From assembly GCA_963924885.1 (NCBI GenBank), contig CAWUUY010000108.1:1-8797 (forward strand): a DNA stretch of 8,797 nucleotides, in the 5' to 3' direction. Origin of the DNA: UBA5216 sp963924885 (GTDB lineage Bacteria; Pseudomonadota; Gammaproteobacteria; Burkholderiales; SG8-41). The position numbers and the translations under genes were made by a program. Positions 1 through 6,297 of the stretch are shown piece after piece (positions within the stretch are counted from its first letter, which is position 1; each line of letters begins with the position of its first letter). The notes beneath the pieces are model-generated. The model was given only the letters and a program-made list of their open reading frames with translations. It had not been told where the DNA came from and did no database searches.

Positions 1-42
1 TTGTTCCGGAACAGGGCCCGTAGCGTGCAAACCAGAAGGAAA

Positions 43-49
43 AAGGAGG
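43..49 (+). promoter_or_regulatory. Shine-Dalgarno site fixing the start of the FimV-like gene
   Basis: AAGGAGG lies 5 bases before the ATG at 55. It is close to a perfect anti-16S match and decides the start against the in-frame TTG at the window edge. The 18 extra residues from that TTG would be highly basic and would sit in front of an otherwise normal signal peptide. Confidence 0.75.
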
Positions 50-54
50 GCTAC

Positions 55-495
55 ATGCTGACCAGGATACTGCGGCAATATGCGATGTTAGGCGTGGCGC
101 TGTTGCTGTTGCTGTCGATGTCGTTGTATATGGGCGCCTCCACGGTATCGGCCGCGGGCATGGGATCCATCACCGTACGCTCGCTGCTCGGTCAACCGCT
201 GGTCGCGGACATCGAACTGACAATACGCGACAAACGCGAACTGGAGGGGCTGTCGGCGCGCATCGCGTCCGCCGAGGCGCTCCGCACCGCAGGGGTGCCC
301 AATACCACGACGATGCTGGGGCTCAAAGCGTCCATACAAAAAGGCAAAGACGGCCGATCCTTCATCCGCGTCGAATCCGTGCAGCCCGTTACCGAACCCA
401 CAATGAAACTATTGATCGAGCTTTCCAGCGTCGGCACGCACACGCTGCGCGAGTACAACGTGTTGCTCGAACCGCCTGAAGTGCAGCGAAAGTAA
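55..495 (+). CDS. Secreted stand-alone FimV/HubP N-terminal-domain protein
   Basis: The predicted protein has 146 residues. Residues 1–10 carry basic residues (R4, R7), followed by a hydrophobic core at about 11–27 (GVALLLLL) and a likely signal-peptidase site near VSA-A (residues 31–34), so export to the periplasm is expected. The mature part matches the FimV N-terminal domain: an early VRSLLGQPLVADIEL block (41–55), LSARIAS-EALRTAG (66–80), IRVES-PVTEP (104–115), and a closing LREYNVLLEPP (131–141). In full-length FimV/HubP this domain precedes a LysM peptidoglycan-binding region and a long TPR-containing C-terminus that organises the cell pole and type IV pili. Here the gene stops right after the domain, so those parts are absent. 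The usual W and GR before REY are replaced by SSVGTHT. The ATG at 55 is preferred over an in-frame TTG at base 1 because of the strong ribosome site just upstream. The family call is fairly secure; the cellular role is unknown. Confidence 0.8.
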   Translation: MLTRILRQYAMLGVALLLLLSMSLYMGASTVSAAGMGSITVRSLLGQPLVADIELTIRDKRELEGLSARIASAEALRTAGVPNTTTMLGLKASIQKGKDGRSFIRVESVQPVTEPTMKLLIELSSVGTHTLREYNVLLEPPEVQRK

Positions 496-533
496 GGTGC
501 GGGCTCCCTTTCTGTTCCGTCTGCCCTGGTTCG

Positions 534-1994
534 TTAAGATTCGATCCTGACCACCTTGAACACAACGCGCTCGCACGCCGCGTTGCGTTCAATAACCGCT
601 TTAGGGCGCAGCACGATCTGGTGATCTTTGGTCGTCATGTACACCTAGTCCATGCTGGTAAAAGAACCGCTGCGCACCAGCACCTCCACTTCCGCCTCCG
701 GTTGCACGGTGACGACATCGGCGCTGAGCAGTATCGCGAAATCCAGTGGCATCCGCTGCGAAACGCCCATCTGCGCCTGCCGTTCAGTCTCGCGCCGCAT
801 GCGCACCAGAATCGCATTGCGGCCAAGCAATTCCACGCCGACGTGCTGCTGCTTGCCTTCGAGGCGCCGCACCCGGCGTATCACGCCGACGCGCCATGCG
901 CGCGGCACATCGCCTTCCACGCCCACCAGGCTGCCGACTTCCACCCAGTCACCCGCCACCGCGCGAATCACCGCGCCGTAGCCGCCCTCGCTCGCATCGT
1001 CCACCACCCAGCTTTCCGCCGTGGGCTGGTCGGTAAAATCCAGCGAGTCACTCACCGCGAATTCAAGCGCGCGCATGATGCCCTTGAATCCGGGCACCAC
1101 GGTAATGCGAGCGTTGACTTTCTGCCGCTCCTGCGAGCGCGCCTGTGTGTTCCCCGACCAGTCACGATGTACGTGATCGAGTATGGAGATGACGAACGCG
1201 GGATCCGCAGGCCCGTCAAACGCCAGTCCGGGCGGCAACTCGCGCGTGGCTCGCACGGGCGCGCCCGGATGCTTCGGATCAAACCAGTGTGTGCAGCCGC
1301 TTTCGGGTTTCATCGACAACACGAAACTGGAGGCGAAATAGCTGACAATCGCCGAGGCAATGTCCTGTCCCCGCGGCTGCAAGGCCTCGCATGACAGCGC
1401 CGGCTGCATCAGCGCCTTGAGAAACTCACGCTTGATGGTGGTGGTTTCGCCTGGATAAATCAGCATCTCCGCATCGACATTACCCGACGCCACGGCCAAA
1501 TACAGGCTCGCCAGCCCCGACCACAATTCCGCTTTGGGCGCGGCATAGCGAATGCGCGTCCACTGCAATTGACGCCGCAGCGAGCGCATGGCGCGTGTCA
1601 GCGCCACGGGCGCGTTGGTCCGGAACGCGGTAGCGCCATGCGGATCGGCGGCGTAACGTTACACGCATTTCACGTAAGCCGCCGCCAACTCGCTCCAGTA
1701 ATCGTACGCGCCGTTCCATAACTCGCCTTCGCGCAATTTTTTCTGACGCGCAGTGTTCAGATATTCGCGCAACAACACGCGCGTGTGCTCCAACGCCGCA
1801 ACATCCAGCCGCTGGATTTCAGCATAACGGTCATCCAGCGCGAGCCCGTCGGCACTGGCAATGGCTTCCAGCGCCTCGGTGAAATCTTTGACTGCAGCTA
1901 CCGCGTTGACCGGCGGTAGCGCCGCGATCACCTCGCTCGCCTGTTTTACGCCACCATTGCCTGTTGCACCACGCTTCTCTTGCCAACCCAACAT
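534..1994 (-). pseudogene. PilZ-like putative c-di-GMP-binding protein gene with two in-frame stops
   Basis: One minus-strand frame runs from ATG 1994 to TAA 534–536 (487 codons). It is broken only by TAA at 1659–1661 (codon 112) and TAG at 645–647 (codon 450); no frame change is needed. Codons 1–111 form a helical region (RLDVAALEHTRVLLREYLN, ELWNGAYDYWSELAAAYVKCV). The frame continues across the first stop as RYAADPHGATAF into QLQWTRIRYA, which is how I remember intact betaproteobacterial homologues reading. A PilZ-like part has RxxxR at codons 286–290 and DASEGG (DxSxxG) at 333–338, then VGSLVGVEG and WRVGVIRRVRR. After the second stop the frame still reads VYMTTKDHQIVLRPKA and ends FKVVRIES. 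PilZ domains bind c-di-GMP through these two motifs. A weak GAGGA lies about 10 bases before ATG 1994. The gene converges on the FimV-like gene with a 38-base gap. Without repair or readthrough, only 111-residue and, from GTG 1607, 320-residue pieces could be made. Confidence 0.72.
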
Positions 1995-2164
1995 GACATT
2001 CCCGTCCTCGACTGTTCGACAGCCATTCTAACCATAAACCACCGGCCTTTCGTCCATGATGATTCCCCTGCGTTCGGGGGGCCACCCCAAGCCTGCGCAG
2101 ACCCGGTAAAATGCGTGCTTATTGCATCCGTCGCCTTGCTGGCGTTAACCTGCCCGACCGCATC
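1995..2164. promoter_or_regulatory. Divergent intergenic region between the PilZ-like pseudogene and thiS
   Basis: This region must hold the promoters for the minus-strand PilZ-like gene and the plus-strand thi cluster. Candidate −10 boxes are TAGAAT on the minus strand (2025–2030) and TAAAAT on the plus strand (2107–2112). Neither has a convincing −35 hexamer at 16–18 bases. No TPP-riboswitch core (such as CTGAGA) is present before thiS. A short C4/G4 complementarity at 2065–2080 is too weak to call a terminator. Confidence 0.35.
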
Positions 2165-2368
2165 TTGATTTCCATTACTGTCAATGGCGACCGCCGCCAG
2201 TTTGAAGCACCGCCGACTTGCGCCGGTCTGGTGACTGCGCTCGGCCTGAAGGGCAAGCGCATCGCCCTCGAGCGCAACGGCGAGATCGTGCCGCGCAGCG
2301 CACTCGACGCGCATACGCTCGCGGACGGCGATAAAATCGAAATCGTGGTTGCGGTCGGCGGCGGTTAA
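2165..2368 (+). CDS. thiS: ThiS, sulfur-carrier protein for thiamine thiazole synthesis
   Basis: ThiS is a small ubiquitin-like protein. Its C-terminal Gly-Gly is adenylated and converted to a thiocarboxylate that gives sulfur to ThiG. From the TTG at 2165 the protein has 67 residues, close to the family's usual 65–70. It shows the ISITVNG opening strand, a central LKGKRIALERNGEIVPRS block, a DGDKIEIVVAVGGG end and the required terminal glycines. The frame is also open from ATG 2111, which would add 18 residues (MRAYCIRRLAGV...) not expected in the family. Neither start has a good Shine-Dalgarno site, and the TAAAAT at 2107–2112 would overlap the ATG if it is a −10 box, so I favour the TTG. 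thiG begins 35 bases after the stop and is almost certainly co-transcribed. Confidence 0.88.
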   Translation: MISITVNGDRRQFEAPPTCAGLVTALGLKGKRIALERNGEIVPRSALDAHTLADGDKIEIVVAVGGG

Positions 2369-2403
2369 TCACTGGCCACGCTGTAAAAAAGGAACTTCTC
2401 AAT

Positions 2404-3210
2404 ATGACGCCTCACGAAAACATGGACCCGTTGCTGATCGGCGGCCAAGCCTTTGCCTCGCGTCTGCTGGTCGGAACCGGTAAGTACAAGGATTTCGCCG
2501 AAACCCGCGCGGCGGTGGAAGCGAGCGGCTCGCAGATCATCACGGTGGCGATACGCCGCACCAACATCGGCCAAAATCCCAATGAACCGAGCCTGCTCGA
2601 TGCGATTCCGCCGTCGAAGTACACGCTGCTGCCCAACACCGCCGGCTGCTACAGCGCCGAAGACGCGGTGCGCACCTTGCGGCTCGCGCGCGAGATGCTC
2701 GACGGCCACGATCTGGTGAAGCTCGAAGTGCTGGGCGATCCGAAAACGTTGTATCCGAACGTGGTTGAAACCATTGCGGCGGCGAAAACACTGGTGAAAG
2801 ACGGCTTCAAGGTGATGGTCTACACCTCCGACGATCCGATCATCGCCAAGCAGCTCGAAGAAATCGGCTGTGTCGCGGTGATGCCGCTTGCGTCGCTGAT
2901 CGGCTCCGGCATGGGCATACTGAATCCGTGGAATCTGCAAATTATTATCGAAAACGCCAAGGTGCCGGTGGTGGTCGATGCCGGTGTCGGCACGGCATCC
3001 GATGCCGCCATCGCGATGGAGCTCGGCTGCGACGCCGTATTGATGAACACCGCCATTGCCACCGCGCGCGACCCGGTGCTGATGGCCTCCGCCATGAAAA
3101 AAGCCGTCGAAGCCGGACGCGAAGCGTTTCGCGCGGGGCGCATGCCGAAAAAACTCTACTCTGCCTCGCCCAGTTCGCCGACGGCGGGCATGATCGGCAA
3201 AAGCAGCTAG
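2404..3210 (+). CDS. thiG: ThiG, thiazole synthase
   Basis: ThiG is a cytosolic TIM-barrel enzyme that condenses 1-deoxy-D-xylulose 5-phosphate, dehydroglycine and the sulfur of ThiS thiocarboxylate into the thiazole phosphate of thiamine. The 268 residues match the family throughout: LLVGTGKYKDF (21–31), VAIRRTNIGQNP (48–59), LPNTAGCYSAEDAVRT (76–91), LVKLEVLGDPKTLYPN (104–119), VYTSDDPIIAKQLEEIGC (139–156), IGSGMGI (166–172), VDAGVGTASDAAIAMELGCD (191–210). K106 in LVKLEV is the expected Schiff-base lysine. AAGGAA at 2389–2394 is 9 bases before ATG 2404; a second ATG at 2422 is possible but less well spaced. The usual PLAAPIGSG segment reads PLASLIGSG here. The TAG stop is followed after only three bases by trmB. 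Confidence 0.96.
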   Translation: MTPHENMDPLLIGGQAFASRLLVGTGKYKDFAETRAAVEASGSQIITVAIRRTNIGQNPNEPSLLDAIPPSKYTLLPNTAGCYSAEDAVRTLRLAREMLDGHDLVKLEVLGDPKTLYPNVVETIAAAKTLVKDGFKVMVYTSDDPIIAKQLEEIGCVAVMPLASLIGSGMGILNPWNLQIIIENAKVPVVVDAGVGTASDAAIAMELGCDAVLMNTAIATARDPVLMASAMKKAVEAGREAFRAGRMPKKLYSASPSSPTAGMIGKSS

Positions 3211-3213
3211 GCG

Positions 3214-3897
3214 TTGGACGTCACCGCGCCACAGCACCCGCACATCCGCAGCTACGTGCTGCGGCAGGGCCGTGTCTCCAGCGCCCAACAGCGCGCCTGT
3301 GAAACGCTGTTGCCGACCTACGGCGTTGCGTATGGTGAGTCGCCGATTGATCTCGACGCACTGTTCGGCCGCGCCTCGCCAAAGATACTCGAAATCGGTT
3401 TCGGCATGGGCGAAACCACGGCTGACATCGCCGCCGCGCATCCGCAAAATGATTATCTCGGCATCGAAGTACACACGCCCGGCGTCGGCAATCTGCTGAA
3501 ACTGATCGACGCGCGCGCGCTCATCCATGTGCGCATCATCCAGCACGACGCAGTGGAAGTGCTGTACCACATGATCGCGTCCGCCAGTCTCGACGGCGTG
3601 CATATTTTTTTCCCCGATCCGTGGCCGAAAAAACGCCATCACAAACGGCGGTTGATCCAGCCACCGTTGATTCAATTGCTCGCGGAAAAATTAAAACCCT
3701 GCGGCTATCTGCACGCGGCGACCGACTGGCAAGAATACGCGGAACAAATACTCGCCGTGTTGTCCGCCGAGCCGACGTTAGCCAACACCGCAGCCGATTA
3801 TGCCGAACGCCCTGCCTATCGCCCGCTGACCAAGTTCGAGAATCGCGGCCTGAAACTCGGCCACGGCGTATGGGATATTCTGTTTCGGCGGCGCTAA
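3214..3897 (+). CDS. trmB: TrmB, tRNA (guanine-46-N7)-methyltransferase
   Basis: TrmB methylates N7 of G46 in the variable loop of tRNAs using S-adenosylmethionine. The 227 residues carry the family's ordered motifs: the SAM loop LEIGFGMGETT (59–69), GIEVHTPGVGNLL (83–95), FFPDPWPKKRHHKRRL (132–147), TDWQEYAE (170–177) and RPLTKFENRG (203–212). The acidic and threonine residues considered catalytic in E. coli TrmB have counterparts D135, D171, T206 and E209, so the enzyme looks intact. The start is the TTG at 3214, since no ATG or GTG precedes the RSYVLRQGR segment in frame; there is no clear Shine-Dalgarno site. It lies three bases after the thiG stop and in the same frame, so translation is probably coupled to thiG. 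The stop is 8 bases from the left end of the insertion sequence. Confidence 0.95.
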   Translation: MDVTAPQHPHIRSYVLRQGRVSSAQQRACETLLPTYGVAYGESPIDLDALFGRASPKILEIGFGMGETTADIAAAHPQNDYLGIEVHTPGVGNLLKLIDARALIHVRIIQHDAVEVLYHMIASASLDGVHIFFPDPWPKKRHHKRRLIQPPLIQLLAEKLKPCGYLHAATDWQEYAEQILAVLSAEPTLANTAADYAERPAYRPLTKFENRGLKLGHGVWDILFRRR

Positions 3898-3905
3898 ACT
3901 TCTTA

Positions 3906-3933
3906 GGGAAGTAGAAATTACAAACGTATCATT
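3906..3933 (+). repeat. Left terminal inverted repeat of the insertion sequence
   Basis: It begins GGGAAGTAGAAATTAC and pairs with the reverse complement of 5188–5215 at 21 of 28 positions without gaps; the AATTAC core and the outer GGGA are identical. The transposase stop codon (3918–3920) lies inside this repeat, only 12 bases from the element's end. Confidence 0.75.
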
Positions 3934-5149
3934 GTAGGGTGAATGGTTATGTCCCACCAAGTCAATTCTGCAGATCGTTCCAGCCGCTGCTCCAGCGCGC
4001 GTTTTTCATTGCCGCAAAGTTTGACGCCCTTTTCATAAATGGCATCCATCAAGCATGCCATGGTGCGCATACCTTTCCAGTAAAAATTTCCAGCTCGATT
4101 GACAACCGTATCCACCGTGCTGAGCAAGTAGCCGTTCCATGATTTTTCCAGTTCCGCCCAGTAACGCTCAATGGCGTTGTATTTGCTGTGATAAGGAGGG
4201 TAGTAAACCAGTCGCACACGCAACCCAGTCAGATCCGCAAACTCTGTCATGCGCAGAAGAAATTGGCTGCGCCGCCCATTGCATTCTGGTCCGTTGTCCA
4301 AATTGATGACGCGTTGCTTGATCCCTGATAGTTTAGGCACCCTCTGCCGCCACCACTGTAGTAATCCGTCAGCCATAAAGTCGCTGGTTTCGTAGTTCGT
4401 TCCGAAGAATACAAATGTTTTCCCAACGACGGGCTCCCGTATGCCGCCAGAAACCAATTTCTTCTTCATGCACATATCGTGATCCAGCGCCTTGGCCGCC
4501 TCGGCTCCACGAGAACGGCCGCCTCTGGAGTAATCTCCAACGTGAACTGTCGCCTTGGTATCTATGCTGATTCTCAAGGTGTGCTCTTCTGCATCGGCCT
4601 GTACGTTCACGCTTCTCACGTTTTCGAAGATGAGATTGGTTTCGTCTGTTTTTTTTGAACCTTGGATTTTGCAACTGCACAAAGCCGGTAATCTTGGCGG
4701 TTCAAGAGATTGGAGATGGTGCGCACACTGGGTAGGGTCGCTTTAGGCCAGCCCTTTTGAACCAGCGCTTCGTGTACCGCCTTGGCAGTCATGTTGGTGT
4801 ACAGCAAGGTGGTGCGCAAGCTTGGTTCTGATTCGCTGTGAGGCTCCATGATTGCCTGTATTTCAGCCAACAGTTTGGGGTGCTTGCCTTCCGTTCTCGG
4901 CTTGCATCGGGCAGTGATGTCATTGACGCAGGCGATGCCACTTTGATGTTCATGGATACCTAATTCAACGGCTCGCCGATTCCAGCCGAACACATCCTCA
5001 GCAACACGTTGCTTGCCATCGAGTAACGCTACTGTCACATCCCCCATCGCGCGGCGCCGCGCGGGCCAGGGAATCAATTCAACCAGACGCCCAATCAAAT
5101 CCACCGTCTCTGTAGGGACACCATTGCGTGCCAAGGTGCTTGGCTTCAT
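3918..5149 (-). CDS. ISAzo13-like DDE transposase in two frames, joined by a −1 shift
   Basis: The upstream frame runs from ATG 5149 to a TGA at 4616–4618 (177 residues alone) and holds the N-terminal DNA-binding part. Its segments GDVTVALLDGKQRVAEDVFGW and ALVQKGWPKATLPSVRTISNLLNRQDYRL look like helix-turn-helix regions. The downstream frame, open over 3918–4682, holds the catalytic domain. Moving back one base at the A8 run (4649–4656 on the plus strand) joins them into about 410 residues, a normal length for this family, reading KVQKKTDETNLIFENV across the join. The candidate catalytic triad in the fused protein is D197 (ISIDTKATV), D285 (INLDNGPE) and E328 (YNAIERYW). YSRGGRSRG, WKGMRT and WWDITIHP are further family blocks. 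GGAG 9 bases upstream favours ATG 5149 over GTG 5164. The element is active if the slip is programmed, and dead if it is a simple one-base deletion. Confidence 0.82.
4649..4656 (-). promoter_or_regulatory. A8 slippery run at the transposase frame switch
   Basis: On the minus strand the zero frame reads CAA AAA AAA CAG. The heptamer A-AAA-AAA is therefore in the correct phase for a −1 slip, after which reading continues ACA GAC GAA into the catalytic domain. A-AAA-AAA is a well-known −1 frameshift motif in insertion sequences, and A8 also allows transcriptional slippage. Without a shift the zero frame ends 10 codons later. I see no strong downstream stem-loop and no clear upstream Shine-Dalgarno-like stimulator. 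Confidence 0.6.
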
Positions 5150-5181
5150 AGGTAGCAGCTCCACCTGTATGGCATGGAGTC

Positions 5182-5210
5182 ATTATAAATAGTACTTTAG
5201 TAATTACTAT
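5182..5210 (-). promoter_or_regulatory. Candidate transposase promoter in the right end of the element
   Basis: A perfect TATAAT lies on the minus strand at 5187–5182, with a weak −35 (TAGTAA, 5209–5204) at 16-base spacing inside the terminal repeat. Transcription would begin near 5175, giving a leader of about 26 bases to ATG 5149. The −10 match is strong and the −35 poor. Confidence 0.4.
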
Positions 5211-5215
5211 ATCCC
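5188..5215 (-). repeat. Right terminal inverted repeat of the insertion sequence
   Basis: Read on the minus strand from 5215 it begins GGGATATAGTAATTAC and mirrors the left end. It lies directly upstream of the transposase promoter and overlaps the candidate −35 region. Confidence 0.75.
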
Positions 5216-5242
5216 TTACTGTTGCCTGCTGCACCCTTACTG
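5213..5242. repeat. 9-bp direct repeat CCCTTACTG across the IS right boundary
   Basis: CCCTTACTG occurs at 5213–5221, spanning the inferred right end of the element and the flanking TTA, and again at 5234–5242, overlapping the stop codon of the Bug-type gene. The spacing is 21 bases. It may be coincidence, a local duplication, or a hint that the element's boundary needs refining. Confidence 0.45.
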
Positions 5243-6208
5243 CACCTTCAGGCCAACGTCCTTAATCAGCTTGCCCCAGCGCGCGGTTTCGCTAGCCATG
5301 AACGTGCCGAACTGCTCCGGCGTGCTCGAGATGGTTTCGACGCCGAGTTCCGCCAAACGGGATTTCACGTTCTGCGTCGCCAGCGCCTTCACCAGATCCG
5401 CATTGACCTTGTCGACGATGGGGCGCGGCACGCCCGCCGGAAACAAAATACCCCACCAGTTCACCGCGGCGAATCCCTTGAGACCCGCTTCCGCCAGCGT
5501 CGGCAGTTCCGGCGTGTGCGGCCAGCGCTGTTCGCTGGTCACCGCCATCGCGCGCAGCTTGCCGGTTTTCATCGCCTGCATCGCGGGTAGCGCGTCCGAG
5601 AACATGGTAGTGATCTGCCCGCCCATGATGTCGGTAATCGCCAGCGCGTTGCCTTTGTACGGCACGGTAATCATTTTCACTCCGGCGATTTGCTGAAACA
5701 TTTCACCAGCGAAATGCGACATACTGCCGGGGCCGCTGGTGCCGTAGGTCAGTTCGCCGGGGCGCGCCTTGGCCAGCGCCACCAGTTGCTTGATATTGGT
5801 CACCGGCATGGTCTTGGGCACCACCAGAATGTTGGCGGAGATCGTGATGCGCGATACCGGCACAAAATCGCGGCGCCAGTCGTAATTCACTTTTGCCAGC
5901 AGCGGCTTGGCGACCACGGGACCAAAGTTACCCAGCAAAAACGTGTAGCCATCCGCCGGTTGCCGCGACGCATACTCCATGCCGATGGAGCCGTCGGCGC
6001 CGGGGCGCGATTCCACGATGACCTGCTGTCCCCAGTATTCGGTGAGCTGCGCGCCGATGATGCGCGCCATCACATCCGAACTGCCGCCCGCCGGATAGGT
6101 CACCACGAATCGCACTGCCTTATTCGGATAATTTTGCGCCCACACCGGCGTCATGGCCGTGACTGCCAGCGCCGCCGCACCGATAACCGCTTTCACCAGA
6201 CCATGCAT
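5237..6208 (-). CDS. Bug/TctC-type periplasmic solute-binding protein
   Basis: The 323-residue protein belongs to the Bug (TctC) family, the periplasmic receptors of tripartite tricarboxylate transporters that bind small organic acids and related compounds. A signal peptide is clear: hydrophobic residues 7–19 and a VWA-Q site at 22–25. The mature protein opens with the family pattern YPNKAVRFVVTYPAGGSSDVMAR (27–49), followed by VIVESRPGADGSIGMEYASR, LTYGTSGPGSMSHFAGEMF, ITVPYKGNALAITDIMGGQI and LRAMAVTSEQRWPHTPELPTLAEAG. GAGGAG at 6215–6220 is 6 bases from the ATG, a strong ribosome site. No membrane components (TctA/TctB) are seen nearby, so it is an orphan receptor, as is common for the many Bug paralogues of betaproteobacteria. 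Its ligand cannot be read from sequence. The gene follows hemW on the same strand after an AT-rich gap of 89 bases and probably has its own promoter. Confidence 0.93.
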   Translation of the reverse strand: MHGLVKAVIGAAALAVTAMTPVWAQNYPNKAVRFVVTYPAGGSSDVMARIIGAQLTEYWGQQVIVESRPGADGSIGMEYASRQPADGYTFLLGNFGPVVAKPLLAKVNYDWRRDFVPVSRITISANILVVPKTMPVTNIKQLVALAKARPGELTYGTSGPGSMSHFAGEMFQQIAGVKMITVPYKGNALAITDIMGGQITTMFSDALPAMQAMKTGKLRAMAVTSEQRWPHTPELPTLAEAGLKGFAAVNWWGILFPAGVPRPIVDKVNADLVKALATQNVKSRLAELGVETISSTPEQFGTFMASETARWGKLIKDVGLKVQ

Positions 6209-6297
6209 GCTTGACTCCTCTCATTGGAAACCAAACATACTACACCAATATTATTTTACCTGAAGCGCCATTGCTATTACGTAAATATTTGTTTTTA
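6209..6297 (-). promoter_or_regulatory. AT-rich gap upstream of the Bug-type gene
   Basis: This 89-base gap is much richer in A and T than its surroundings and is the likely promoter region for the Bug-type gene. Minus-strand −10-like boxes are TAAAAT (6258–6253) and TAATAT (6253–6248). The latter has a weak TAGCAA at 17-base spacing (6276–6271). No hairpin terminator after hemW is evident. Confidence 0.3.

Larger units (their letters stand above)
3906..5215 (-). mobile_element. Insertion sequence resembling the ISAzo13 family, about 1310 bp
   Basis: The element has a two-frame DDE transposase on the minus strand bounded by imperfect terminal inverted repeats starting GGGA (3906–3933 and 5188–5215, 21 of 28 positions matching). 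The trinucleotide TTA directly flanks both ends (3903–3905 and 5216–5218), consistent with a 3-bp target duplication, although three bases can match by chance. Base composition is visibly more AT-rich than the neighbours. It lies between the convergent trmB and Bug-type genes and disrupts neither. Removing it and one TTA leaves a 26-base intergenic gap. The family name comes from remembered transposase sequence and needs an ISfinder search. Confidence 0.85.

Noticed and set aside
621..1394. A 257-codon plus-strand open frame across the PilZ-like gene
   Set aside because: It is antisense to the clearly protein-like minus frame. Its translation is rich in His, Arg and Ala without recognisable motifs, as expected for the complement of a GC-rich gene.
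534..1994. Stop-codon reassignment to explain the interrupted PilZ-like frame
   Set aside because: TAA, TAG and TGA all end other intact genes in this window at the expected places (for example trmB with TAA, thiG with TAG, rdgB with TGA).
1995..2164. TPP riboswitch before thiS
   Set aside because: No CTGAGA-type core or partner helix was found in the region.
2365..3675. A 436-codon minus-strand open frame opposite thiG and trmB
   Set aside because: It is the complement of two unmistakable genes, and its composition (runs of His, Arg, Gly) shows no family resemblance.
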